Shown: positions 12,467 through 24,787, counted from the first letter of the stretch. The stretch is 64,000 bases of DNA from Sycobia sp. Sy_11 (GCA_018907035.1 JACCIC010000018.1:1404501-1468500), one strand, 5' to 3'. Notes: generated by a model not told the origin, from the letters alone. Numbers and translations are program-made.

Positions 12467-13865
12467 TCGTGTTCTATGGACAGTTTTTAAAACGTCGATT
12501 CTTACAAAATTTAAAATAAACATTTATTAGATATATACGCCTATCTATTGACGAAATAATAAAGAATTATGTCAATATAAAAATGTACACTTTTATCATT
12601 GCTTTGTTTTTATTATTTTTATTAAAAAAAACCCTTAGTTTTCAATATTATACGAATATATTTAAACCTTCAATAATTTGTTAATTTTTTTTACATTATG
12701 CATATGGTTCTAAATGTGTTTTAGAAATATCAATAACGTGGTCTGTAATACAGCAGGGATCATATATATATATATTATATATATAAGTAGGTGGCGCTAT
12801 TGGCTAATTTTCAAATTTGAATCTGTTGTCCAATGCGGTTTATAAGAATTTTGTAGTCCAAAAAAGCTTAAAAACTTAAAAAATAAAAAAAGTCAGAATT
12901 ATATATAAATATATTGAATCTATTCGTTACAGAAAAAATAATCTTTCATAATAAGTGTGTATCTTCAATTTAAACACGACTTATTTCATATTTACATATA
13001 AACAGATAAAATTTGCAGTATCCTTAATATATTTTGATTTTTTTTCTATTATCAACGCTGCCTTTCGCGTAATAATTTTCAATCTATAGTTTTATAGTTT
13101 TAATTTTGCTTTATTAATGCTTGTGATAATTGCAATTTATGTCTAAATTTTTATAAAATCTTGCAAAGGAATTTCTGAATCCATTGAAATATATATTTTT
13201 TTAATTTTATACCAATCTATACGTATATTTTCAGTTTTATTTTAAAATAAATATCTTTATATTATTTGCCTTATATACTATTTTTTTATAAGATTACAAT
13301 AAATAACTCAAAAAATATATATTAAAAATATCTATTATCAATAAAATTGTAAAATCATGGTTCTTACATTAACTTTATTTTTTAAAAAGAAAAAAAGAAA
13401 ATTAAAATAATGCTAATAAATGTATGACATAAAATCAATAGAATTAATATCTCTGTTTTGTTAAATTCAGAATAATGTTTAAATTATCGTCATCTTCAAC
13501 GAAGTAAATTTTTCATTGGTACTTGTACCTTGTCGATAAATTTTTTGCGTCCGAGCTGAATCGGTATATATATATGGAACAATTTTCATCGTTCAGATTG
13601 CCTGTCCAATATATTATTCAATGGTGAAATACCGTATTGTTGAAAAGTGCTGTGAAAGGGGCTGTACATATAAGAAGAAGGAAAATAGTCATACACACGT
13701 ATGCGTGAATTAGGCGCATAGCTGCTCGCGCAACTAGCGTTTAATATATATCAAAAGGCAGCGTATTATATACGATGAGAACGACTTCTCGCAGGCGCGC
13801 GCAACGGCTATATTGATCGGCAGCGCGCGCTCCTCTCCGCGACGACGCTATTACGCTTCTCTCCC

Positions 13866-13869
<4 letters not shown>

Positions 13870-13912
<43 letters not shown>
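13870..13912. repeat. (CT)n microsatellite
   Basis: About 43 bases of CT upstream of the LAMP gene. Confidence 0.95.
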
Positions 13913-13914
<2 letters not shown>

Positions 13915-14031
13915 CCCCTCACCTCACAGGCGACGGCACCGCGACGTCCGCGGCACCGCTAGTCCCATATGCAAGTCGCCGAAGTTGCCGAAGACATCGC
14001 CGTATAGGAGGAAGAGAGGCGGCCGGAGAGG

Positions 14032-14040
<9 letters not shown>

Positions 14041-14073
<33 letters not shown>

Positions 14074-14098
14074 GTGAGTGAGTGAGTGAGAGAGAGGG
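14041..14098. repeat. (GA)n/(TGAG)n microsatellite
   Basis: (AG)15 followed by five TGAG units and more AG, ending about 30 bases before the LAMP start codon. Confidence 0.95.
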
Positions 14099-14126
14099 AG
14101 CGAGAGAAAGGAGTTTTCGCCGAAAC

Positions 14127-17100
14127 ATGGCGCAGCAATTTTCCCTCCTCGGCTTCTTCCTAATTATTCTCGTCCGTGAGTATTTATTATTTCGCTTGTG
14201 ACTGGTGGGCAAGATTTGAGGCTGAAAATTGTGCACGGGATATGATACATTTGTCCACGTGATGTGGTGGGCGGGAGGGAGAAGGGGGAGGTTTTTGTAG
14301 TATACGCTGTGCGGGAATTGATTAATTGGCTGCTCTTGGGAAAGAAAAAATTAAATTATTTATCTCTACCATACTTGTAACAATGTGCTCGGATTTCGTT
14401 AGTTTAACAAAAAAAAATTTTTTTCATCTTCATTTTACATTGCAATTTTATATGTATTTCAACTGTCCAGAAACTGCTTACAATACATTAAAATGTATTA
14501 TAATCGCGACAAAATTTTGGGGCGAGGGGGAAGATAATTGGTCCATGAGACGTACGCACTTTTGATAAACGCCGTTTCAAGCCTGCCCACTTCGGAAACG
14601 TATAATTTTTTTCTCTCCGACCCGCTCACGAATTTTTGCCTTCCAGTGGCGGGCCCGCTCCTCGCGGTCATGGCCATCACTTTGCCGAGCCCGATGACGA
14701 CGATAAGGACGACCCTGAGGACGACGAGGACGACGGCCAACGGCCAGACGACCCCGCAGCCGAGCGCCCAGACGACGGACGCCGACGAGCCCTACACCAC
14801 CAAGCGGAACGCGAATCTCCACATAGACATGCCGAAATTCACGCAATTCCCCCTCGTAAGTTCGCTGCCGCTTTATGCCAGTAATAGGAGGGATTGTCCT
14901 TGCGATTGCTTTTCGAGCGTTGCGGCGGTTGAAAGTGTTTTTTTTTTTTTTTTTTTTCTATAATTTTTAAATAATCCAACCCAAAGCTTTCTTCTGATCG
15001 AGCGATTTCACCGTCGTTCGATTAGAAAGTATAAATAATTATGTCGTTTTATTGCTACAAATCTATACAGTTTTTTTTTTTTCGTTAGTTTCTGTAACGA
15101 TAGATATTTTAGTCCTTTTAACGTAATAAATTGCGTGGATGATTAACATTCTATAAAGAGCTCTGTATTACATTATTTCATATGGGAAATTTTTTAACGT
15201 GTACTGTCACACTCTTTAGAAACGGATACTTTCTAAGCGAGCTTAATTCTAAGCGGAGAGAATAAAAACATGCTCTGACTGCAAGCTTTGCATCTCGAAT
15301 AGACGCAGGCATAAAAATATATATATATACATATATATATATAACTTTTCGATCGAATTTTAAATATCTCGTATTGGAATCGAAGGACTTCAGTTATTCC
15401 ATTGATGTAAAAAAAAGTTGCTCATACAAACGTATATATATATGCACGTACGTATGGATGTTATGTATTGTATATACAGGTTTAATGTATAATATATATG
15501 TATATATGCTAGGCACGAACTCAGGGAAGAGCGCTAATTTCACACCTGACGTTGGTGCTTTACAGCACGCGCGCGCGATAATATAGCCGAGGGACGACGT
15601 AAAGTCGAGTGGGTAGCGCTAAAAGGAGCGCGGGGGCGGTTTTCGTCGTCATCGTCCCTCTACCTACGTACGCCGACGCTGTTCTACGCGATCTTTTACG
15701 TTATACGTTAATGACGAAAACCTCGGCTGAAAACTATAGATATACACTGAGTGGTGGTACTATCGAGTTCATTCTAGCCCGAAGCAATTTTTTTTTAAAT
15801 CCTTCACAATTGGTTCTTTGTCTTTTTTTTTTCCCTCTCCGCGACTTAGCACAGGCAAATAATTTACGCAGGAGACTTGAATTATTTACAAATAAAGATT
15901 CAAGGCAGGACAAATTAATTTACGCGTTATTTTAGTACGAAAAAAAAAAATTCTTTTAACGATAATTTTACTAAAGTCGATTTCCTTACTTTTTCCTAAC
16001 TTTTTGAAACTGCACGTTTCATTATACGGATTTAAAAAAAAAAGTTCGTATACACGATGCGCTTTGCCCACTTTCAAATGCTTCACTCTTCATAATATTT
16101 ACGAGAGTTCCTCAATTCTTGTGATTTTTAACGAACAATGATGTTTTGCTATAAATTAAATTAATAAATATTTTTATCGGTTTTACAGTCTTTATTCTAT
16201 AATCTATTAACTAAAATAATGACAGTCAGACTGTCATTTTTTAATTTCAATTTTAATTTTAATTGTAATTTTTTATAAATTTTAACAATTTAGGTGCTCT
16301 CTTATCTTGCAGTTCAGAGGTTAATAAAACGGGTTCTTTAATCGCATTTTTATATATAAACTGCACATACTTCACAGGATAAAGTAAAAAGTGAATTGAA
16401 ACGAATTTAAATAATGAATTAGAAAGGGATAAGCTTCATAAATAAACTAAGTATTTTCATTTCTTAATAGTTCATTTCTTACCTTGTTCTTTAATTGATT
16501 ATTGCTTAATCGTCAATACATGCATCAAAGTCTATACACACGATTTTTTATAAAATAATTCTAATATTATTAAATGTTCTAAAAACAAGTAACGATAAAC
16601 ATTATTTATATTTAACAAAACACATTAGCAGTATAATATTATAAATAGAAGAATTGGTAATTTGGTGATCCGGTTTTAAGTCAAGGCCGATTAAACGCCT
16701 ATATTAACGAACTTTTAATTGGATTTCTAAATATTAAATATCTTTTTTTCCTAAAAATGAGCGTTTTTATTTTATTTACATTATTAGTTATTTTTTTTAT
16801 TTAAGCTTACCCAAACCCAGAAGGGTTTATACAGCTATCTTATTAGTTATTTTGGATAAAATAAAAGGTTGTTGTTCCTTCTTTAAATGTTTTACTACCG
16901 AATTTTTTTAAATATCCAAATATTTAAGATAATGAATTTAAACGGTTAGTTGACTTTCAAGGCTGGACTTGAGTCAATATCTAAATTGTGATAATTTTTA
17001 AAATCTTTAAACTATATGGAAAACTAGGTAAATTATAGTTATCCATTGGAAATTATAGTCTGGAAATGTAAATGGGTGTATGGTATCGATAACTACGTCC

Positions 17101-20100
17101 TTCAACTTTTTATAATTTCTAATTTCTTAAATTAATTTACTAGAAAAGAACTTTATTATTTTTTATTTTGAATAAATATTATTTACCATAAAAGTATACC
17201 AATTTAATAAAAAAAGCACTTATTTGATTTTTTTTTTTAAAAGATCAAACACTTTCTATCTGAAACACCTTGGATTCGACTCCCCCAAGTTATCGACTAC
17301 TGGTTCGAGCACCTTGTTCGGAATAAATGTGCAATAAAAATTTATGAAAACTTGCTCCTACCTAATTTTAAAGTCAAGGGGGATATTCACTTTTGAATAA
17401 TTTATTAACGAAGTTTTTACGTATATTAAAAAAAAAAAAAAGAACAAAAAAAGAAAAGAAAGAAACATATATTCCGGCATTGTCGCAGTCGGTGATGAAC
17501 GCCGAGATAAAACCAACCGTGTCGACCACGGGGAGGGCCACGTCGCCGACGAGGCCGAGCCCACCGACGGCGCCACCGCACCGAGACTTCTCCCAGCAGC
17601 CCCTCTATCGGCTGAACGGCAGCAACGGCCAGTCCTGCATCCTCCTGCAGGTCGACGCCCTCATCACCGTCAAATACAAAACGACCCTGGGAGAAGTACA
17701 GGTTTGCATAACTGTCTGTCCGTGCACGCCCGATACGAGGCCTGCGCGTTTAAGGGACGCGGACGGAGCGCGCAAATTCGGCACAGCGTGGTTATAGCCA
17801 ATACGCGCACGTGGATTGTATTTTAAATAATTCGTATATTTATTGATGTACAAAAAAAAAAAAAAAAAAAATCGAGCTCTCGGCCAATCCTGTATATAGC
17901 CCGGAATATTTATCATATTCCAAACGAGGCAGATTATCAAATTTATTATTTTTTATTGATAATTTTAATATGGATGTTGGACGATAATGAGAGTACGGAC
18001 TAGACGTGAAACCCCTGTTCTTTTTCTCTAAACCAGTTGTTTTGCAAAAAAAAATAATACGCGTGTATTGAGATGAAACACACACTTTTATGATAATTTT
18101 TTGAAAATTATCAGAGCTTCTTAATCTTCAGAAAAAATTCTTCGAATATGTGAATTAAATTTCAATCTGAAAATAAAAAAAGTAGATAGAATTTTATTTT
18201 TTCACTTAATTTTTGTGTTAAATATTATTTCCGTGGATTTTTCGATCTATATGTTTATAGTATTATCGAAATATACAGAATTATTTTCAATATAATGCAC
18301 TCAATAATTTCTGAGTGAGAATTAAAATACGGAAAATTTTTTTTTACAACACTCGGAGGCCGTTTTGGAGCAAATAAACAGTTTTGCTCACTTTTAATAT
18401 TATCTAATTTATAATATGAATCTATTAGAAAAGTAATAGTATATGACCATATTAGTATTTTTTACGAATATTAATTTTTTTCTATAAATATATAATGTGT
18501 ATGAAAAAAAATTCTTGACAGTCGAAATCTAACTGATTTAAAAAAAAAGTTGAGATTATCACAGATAACGAGTTCTAAAATTTGTAAATTATAATAAGTA
18601 TTTTATCATAGGAAATGAGAGATTCTTTATTATATCTATGCCGTTTGAAGTTTATATGAAGTATTTTTTTATATTACTCATATTTTTATTTTAGAATTAT
18701 TTTATCTCATTTTAAAATTTTGGCATTAAGTTCATATACTGATAATATTTGAAAAAATGACCTCACTTAATAATATAAGGAATATTTCATTTCATTTTAT
18801 TTATTTCGAACTCTTTAACTCTTAATATATTTTTATGAAAACAAGTGTCATTTGTGTTACTTATCTAGAAAGTGAAATATTTCGATTCTTTTACGAATCT
18901 AATAAGCATGCGCTCTTCTTCTTTAAAACATGTATAAATTAAATGTCGTAAATGTTGATGTCAGAAACGCCCATAAAATTATTTACTATGTCACGCTGTT
19001 GCGACAAATGAGCAACGTGATTTTTCAATCAATTGATCAATTTTAAACATAACATATAATATATGTTTAATACATAGCTTTGCAGATTTTGATAAATACC
19101 TACTCTGATTTCCTTTATCGCATAATATTTGCATGTATTTTTTCTCGTGCGTTATTATGTAAGTGTTACAACGCTAATTCGATTTTATTTAAATATAAAC
19201 TTGAACTGAAACATTTCTTTTAATTTATATATATATATATATTTTTTTTTTCAATTACTTTCTATTAATACATTCAACAGAAAAAGATATACAGTGCCGG
19301 ATTTTTTTTATCTACATACTCGTATCGTTTTGTCGTTTAACATGAATTTAATCTTTTGCAAATGATATTTTCAGGAAGCTGATATTTATGTCCCGGATAA
19401 AGTTACCGTTACCGGCTACTGTGACGATGCAAAGTTCGTCACTATGTCTTTAAAATGGGACGCCTTTGTTTTATCATGGAATTTTGCAAAGGTATTTTTT
19501 TTTTTTCATATTCCCATCTATATACACATAAACGTATATGTAGCATTTATTTTTAAACGGATATTCTGGAATTATATCGTTTTTATTCGTTGCGTCTGTC
19601 TTACCCGAGTCCGCTTGTGCGCTTTTCAGACGCCCGGCGGTGAAAGATGGTACGTCGATAAGATCGAACTGACGTATAACTCGAGCGACAGGCATTTCGA
19701 GCATATCGATCAGCCCAGTAAGTACAGATGTAAAATATCCTATAACGAAAAATAATGATAAGTTGTAAAGTTTTACTGTCGTACGACTCGCCAGATGTAG
19801 GTAACGACAGAAGAATAAAGCAGGACGATTTTTACATTTTACTGTAGTTTAAAAGGATCCTGGACGCTTAAACATTTTATTAATTTATATATTTGTATTT
19901 ATACTGATTCCACGAAAATTTAAAAAAAAAAAAATCGGTCTGCTCCGATAACCAGATATGGTGAATTTTAATCGATTTTGGCGTGTCGAACTCGAATCTA
20001 AAGTTTGTTTAGCTAAAAAAAGAACTAAAAATTTATCAAGCAATTTGAAAGTATAATAAGGAATGTTGAAAAAAAACTCGGCCCTGGATAAGTCTTAATT

Positions 20101-23100
20101 TTGTACATCTTTTAAAGTCGATCGATCACCTAAAGTATTACAGTAATTGGCAAAAAAAAGTAAAAACTCAAAGAAAAATTATACACAATTTTATACCTTT
20201 TACTAGGTGTAATTAAATAAAATGTTGATTTAATAAGTCCAAATAGTAATTCTATTTAGTTCAACTATGTGATATCTTTAGAATTTTGAGCAATTGAAGG
20301 CAAAATTTAGTTTAAAAAATTATAAAAATTTTTTTTTAAATGATCAGCTTAATCGAATTTTAACGAAACATTTTTTATCTGACCTAAACCCGGAAAGTCT
20401 TTTTAGCTCAAATACTTTGAAATAATAAATCATAGTCCGACCCTGATAATTAATGTGTGATCTTTTCTATATTTTTTTAGAATTTTTTGTTCTTTTAAGA
20501 AATAATTATTAAAGTTTTTTTTTTACTTTTTTTGCAATTTCCTCTTTCGAAGTAATAATAAAAAGAAAAGTTACAGTAATCCATTGTAATAAAAAAAAAG
20601 ATAATCCAAAATTGAACGAGGTTTATGGACAATGTATATTCTAACATAATAATTTTGATTCTCACAAGTTTCATCGATTTTTTAGTATTATTTGCTAATT
20701 ACTCAAAATTTTAGATGGAATCTAGATTTTAATCTATTATGTCAAAAGACGTTGAAGCCATGTTAGATCTGCAGTCGGGTCTCTAGATTAAAAAAAAAAT
20801 TCTCACGCCGATTAGTTATTTAAAATTTTTTTTCACAATTTTTGTAATGTTATTTACAATTTTTGATGAGTTATTGAAAATTTTATAGATATTTGTGAAA
20901 AATTTCATCAAAATATGTGAATTTTTGGCGGGACAAGATCGGAAAAATTGTCTCATCAAAAAAATTTTTCTTGTAGAATCCTTAATATGTCGTTTTATAT
21001 TATCGAATACAATATATGCCATTCCATAATCTGGATACTATCTAAATTTTTTTGCATTGCTTTGCAATTTGATCAAAATTTTGACGATATCTAAGATAAA
21101 TAAACAACACAATCTGATTCAGTACGTCAAAATATGTAAAATCCCATGCCGGGTCCGGTCTCACGAACAGAGCATTTTTTTGCGTTCCAAAGAAAATTCA
21201 GCAAAATGAGGAAATTCGCGTTCTCGAATTATTGATTCCTACAATTTACATTTGTTTTCAGATAAAACAATAAGATTAAGTTCGGCGAAAAAACACAGCT
21301 CAATGCTATTTCCAACTCCGGTAGGGAAATCTTACGTCTGCAGCGATGAACAAGAAATACTCCTTACAGACGGAAAAAACCATGCCAGTGTATTCTTGAG
21401 GTAATGATGCCATATCAATATTTTCTATCATTCGTTCGAATAAAATACATTGCCCTCCGATGCATTCTATAATTTATTCTCTGCATTTAGTTATATACCA
21501 GCGTGTATTGTACATACATAAATACGTGTAATAAGAAAATTATATTTACTAAATTTATTCCTAAATTTTGTAATTGTATCCTCGTAGAAGAAGTTTTATT
21601 TGCTTACAAATAAGTACAGAAATCAAAATATAATATGTTAATTAGCTGTTAATTAAACTATATTAGCCAGATATAATATCTATAAAATATAAATAGTATA
21701 AATAGTATATACTATAAATACTATCAAAATTCTAATTTTTTAAAAGTTATTTTTTTTTCATAGTACATGCATTATGGGCAAACTCTATCAAACTCTGTTA
21801 CAGTTTGGCAATTTTTGACAATCTTTGCAAGATTTGACAATTATTTTTTACATGCACAAATGTTCGAATATCATTTGTACATTCTACAAAATTTTTTAAA
21901 TTTTGCTCTGTTTTGTCAGACTCTGACGATCTTTGAGAAACTTTTCCAGACTTGACTAAGCTTTGCTAAAAATACAAATACGAAAATTCAGCAACCGTTA
22001 ACATTTTTTAAAATAGAAATAATAATTAAATTGCTGGATCAAACGTCGTTGAAAACAGAGATTTTTATACGAATTAGGCTGTTCCGCGAGGTATATTCCC
22101 GACCAACTGCTGGATCTACCTTAACCTAAATGCAAACGGTCTCGCGGTTACACACAACTTTTGCAAATTTCATTTTTCATTGAAGATGAAAAAAAAACCA
22201 ATTCCTCTCGGCGGTGACGTAACCATCCAAAGAAGCGTACTTTGTAAATCCCTAGAAGATTATTAACGTCTGATAGTATTAAATTGATGCATTGCTCATT
22301 GCGTCTGGTGGTATTCTTCGAAAATATAAAAATATGATTAAAAGGGTAAATCCGGACCAAGTATATCAATGAAAATATTTTCTCGTTGTTGTCATAGAGT
22401 TAAGTCAATGTCAACGGGTTGGATAACGACTAACGGCACTGATGAATTTGTTTTTCCATTTTTTATCTGCATTATCAAAATTGAATTTGACAAAAGTCAC
22501 ATGTACCAGTAAGACCGTTTGCGTTCGGGTGTTTATAAGGCTATTAGTAGATTTGGCGATGGAAAGCTTTGTTTAACATAAAAGGGAAAGATGATCGTAG
22601 GTCACCGACCTCGCCACCAACCGCACGATAGCCCGATATAGATCAAAGATTATTATATGAATACTTCGCCTAGATCGACTAGACTATTTTTTAACTATAT
22701 GCCTATATTGTAACCAAGTTTTCACGGATGTGAAATCTTCTTATTTTAATGCTTCGCGATGTTTGGCCACGCTCGAAAAAGATTGCCCGTCCACGTTTGA
22801 CAAACCCCGACAGTGACCGCGGCGATATTTTGATAGAAATTGAGGTTTCCACTTTGCGCCGCGAGTCGGATGCTTATTTCCTCTTCTTATTCTGCCTCTC
22901 GTCAAAGGGGCCACGTACGAGCCTCATAAGTCAATAGCCTCGAAATAAATCGCCCGATTTTGACATTGCAGGGAGATGAAGTTGCAGCCGTTCAAATTCA
23001 AGAATAACGACTTCGCCACGGAGTTCTCGTGCACGGCCTTGAGCGCCCGCGCGGCCAGGGACGAGACGGCCCCGGTGGCGGTCGGCTCGACCCTCGCAGC

Positions 23101-23182
23101 GGTGGTCCTCCTCACGATTACCGGCTACGCGGGCTGGCGCTACTTCAAGGTCAAGAAGGTCAAGTACGACACGATGGAGTAA
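14127..23182 (+). CDS. Lamp1: Lysosome-associated membrane glycoprotein (LAMP family), 7 coding exons
   Basis: Type I membrane glycoprotein of the lysosomal limiting membrane. Exons: 14127-14175, 14647-14855, 17489-17701, 19375-19491, 19630-19717, 21262-21400, 22972-23182. All introns are GT-AG with matching phases, giving 341 aa and stop TAA. Residues 1 to about 25 are a signal peptide (MAQQFSLLGFFLIILVLAG). Residues about 30-120 are Thr/Pro-rich and mucin-like. A single LAMP luminal domain covers about 124-300 with four cysteines (136, 173, 252, 292), the spacing expected for two disulfide loops; YRLNGSNGQSCILLQVDAL is the typical start of the domain. N-glycosylation sequons include N129, N213 and N226. 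The membrane span is about 306-327, followed by a basic tail with YDTM at 337-340 and a final Glu. Vertebrate LAMPs end in Gly-Tyr-x-x-Phi; here Lys precedes the Tyr and one residue follows the signal. Exons 2, 3 and 7 are GC-rich at third positions while exons 4-6 are AT-leaning. The start is set by the signal peptide and an AAACATGG context. Confidence 0.93.
14176..17488 (+). other. LAMP introns 1 and 2 (exon 2 lies between them)
   Basis: Intron 1 is 14176-14646 and intron 2 is 14856-17488. Intron 2 contains poly-T runs, a GC-raised patch at about 15540-15720, and a 14-base direct repeat TTATTAGTTATTTT at 16781-16794 and 16840-16853. No nested gene or transposon coding sequence is recognised. 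Confidence 0.75.
17702..21261 (+). other. LAMP introns 3, 4 and 5 (exons 4 and 5 lie between them)
   Basis: Intron 3 is 17702-19374, intron 4 is 19492-19629 (138 bases) and intron 5 is 19718-21261. They are AT-rich with homopolymer A/T runs. A short TA run lies at about 19228-19243. No coding or structured element is recognised in them. Confidence 0.75.
21401..22971 (+). other. LAMP intron 6
   Basis: Mostly AT-rich, becoming GC-richer after about 22740 towards exon 7. At about 21775-21960 it carries a degenerate short-period repeat: CAA-anchored units of roughly 10 bases such as caaactctat, caatctttg and caagatttga. The minus-strand frame at 22148-22369 resembles no known protein. Confidence 0.7.
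21775..21960. repeat. Degenerate ~10-base-period repeat in LAMP intron 6
   Basis: Successive units of about 10 bases share the pattern CAA plus a pyrimidine-rich stretch containing TTTG or CTCTG. Units are imperfect and periodicity decays after about 21850. It looks like an old minisatellite. Confidence 0.4.
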
Positions 23183-23279
23183 TAAGCTTCGAAATAAATA
23201 TGGCGCATGTGTGTGTGCGCGCGCGCGCGCGGGCGCGCTTTCGAGGAAAATCCCGTGTTGCGCGATGGGTGTACCATCC

Positions 23280-23304
23280 GGGGGTGGGTGGTGGGGGTGG
23301 GGGT
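23280..23304 (+). other. Putative G-quadruplex motif downstream of LAMP
   Basis: Four G-runs separated by short loops: GGGGG, T, GGG, TGGT, GGGGG, T, GGGGG. This meets the usual G3+N1-7 pattern and lies about 100 bases after the LAMP stop, probably in the 3' UTR or at the transcript end. Confidence 0.6.
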
Positions 23305-23386
23305 TGAAAAATGTGTGCCGATGTGGCTTCATTATGTTCCGAAAATCGGGTACAATACTCACGCACGTTATAACGCAGTTTCTTTA

Positions 23387-23392
<6 letters not shown>

Positions 23393-23434
<42 letters not shown>
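23393..23434. repeat. (CA)n microsatellite
   Basis: About 42 bases of pure AC on the plus strand. Confidence 0.95.
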
Positions 23435-23436
<2 letters not shown>

Positions 23437-23690
23437 TCTTCGTTGATTCTGCCCTTTATTTACCCCCTTCGTTTTATGCGATTAGTTTTGATGGCTCGGA
23501 ATGCCCGCATGGAACGTCCTATTGTAACTCGATTCGGTCGGAGGAAATTTTTTAATCAAAACGTTTTTATCGGAAACACTCTATAGATATATTAAAGTAT
23601 AGCGATGGCAGAGGTATAATTGGAATTTTTGTTAAAAGTGTCGACGAAAATTGTATGTAATTAATTCGACGTGTCTCGTTTGCTATATAT

Positions 23691-23696
<6 letters not shown>

Positions 23697-23747
<51 letters not shown>
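23697..23747. repeat. (TA)n microsatellite
   Basis: About 51 bases of pure TA. Confidence 0.95.
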
Positions 23748-23750
<3 letters not shown>

Positions 23751-24783
23751 TTGATAAATTTTCAATGTGTATTGAGAAAATCTCGATGGTCGTAATATAT
23801 TTAACGTATATAGGGTAATATGGCAAATCCGCGCATTGTTAAGCGATATTAATTGAATGTCATAATACATCGAAGAGAAAGGCATGTGGACAGCCGATAT
23901 AATTTAATCAACATAATTATATACCGTATCGAGGTATATATACTGGCTATAACGTTCGAGGAACGGAAATCGCAAACTCTGATGGTTGTATAATGCATAT
24001 AGAACATTAAATTGCAGGCAATTTTACAAAGCCTCGACTCGATATTCCGAGATCGATGAGCTGTATTACTCGTTCCTTTTTGTCATTATTATGTTCTTCC
24101 ATTGTACAAGGCTTATTTACATATAAATCTTATGACACTAGAAGCAAACGTAGCATTTTGCAACGTATTGACTTTTCAATTGTTACAATATCTTTATAGA
24201 TTTTTTATTCTATTTATTATATTTTATTCATTGTATTTATTTATTTCTAATAGAACCAAAATAGTCAAATGAATACTATACGAAAATTTTAGTCAACCAA
24301 AAATCTCGAATAAAAATATAATTAAATATATTGAACATTTCTTTTGATAGCTGTATTTTAATATATATGCATTTACATATGTTTTATTATTGTGTAAGCA
24401 TGATATGAAGGATTCAGTTATATAATGTTCTGTAAAAAATGTTTTTTAAATTCAAAAAATTTTTTTGTTTTGTTTTTAGAATTATATATAATTGTTATAA
24501 AATATTTAAATATATATACATATATAAAGTATGCAGCTGTTATTTAAATAAAAAGAACTTTATCAAATAGATTACAATAAATCAAACAGTACCGATTTAC
24601 GTATAGTGTAAGTCATTTATTAAAATGCGCTAATTTTATTTTAACGTACGAGTTGCATGAGAAATAAAAATTTTGACCGTTCGAATACGTGATAATATAT
24701 AATAAATTAAGTAATTTAATTATAATAATGCGTAAAAGTGAATCTTGTATCAACGTATATATACATACATATATACATATATA

Positions 24784-24787
<4 letters not shown>

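Larger units (their letters stand above)
10031..13680. other. AT-rich intergenic region between head-to-head genes
   Basis: Separates the endolyn-like gene (minus) from the LAMP gene (plus). No recognisable exon. Contents seen: (TA)n at 10808-10852, a paired hairpin at 10938-10991, (GA)n at 11867-11911, (TA)n at 12410-12465 and a shorter TA stretch at 12762-12785. The minus-strand frame at 11057-11344 is AT-driven and ends in a run of Leu/Tyr, so I do not call it a gene. Confidence 0.6.
13681..14126 (+). promoter_or_regulatory. Promoter and 5' UTR region of the LAMP gene, GC-rich with CT/GA tracts
   Basis: Directly upstream of the LAMP start codon. The region is GC-rich and CpG-rich, unlike the AT-rich DNA on both sides. 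It holds a (CT)n tract at 13870-13912 and a (GA)n plus (TGAG)5 tract at 14041-14098, the latter probably inside the 5' UTR. GA/CT tracts are the binding sequence of GAGA-type factors at insect promoters, so a role in promoter opening is plausible but inferred. TATA-like strings lie at about 13565 and 13768, and no start site can be fixed. Confidence 0.5.
23183..23640. other. LAMP 3' flank: AATAAA, GC/GT tract, G-rich tract and (CA)n
   Basis: AATAAA occurs at 23193-23198, only 11 bases after the LAMP stop, which is very close for a functional signal. A GT/GC tract at about 23207-23236 follows, then the G-rich stretch at 23280-23304 and (CA)n at 23393-23434. The true polyadenylation site may lie further downstream in the AT-rich DNA. 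Many overlapping short frames here come from these repeats. Confidence 0.55.

Noticed and set aside
17300..17325. tRNA B-box-like GGTTCGAGC in LAMP intron 2
   Set aside because: The third-arm sequence and acceptor stem are missing; no cloverleaf.
23207..23555. Overlapping plus-strand frames after LAMP exon 7
   Set aside because: They cross GC/GT, G-rich and (CA)n tracts and are out of frame with LAMP, which ends cleanly at TAA 23180-23182.
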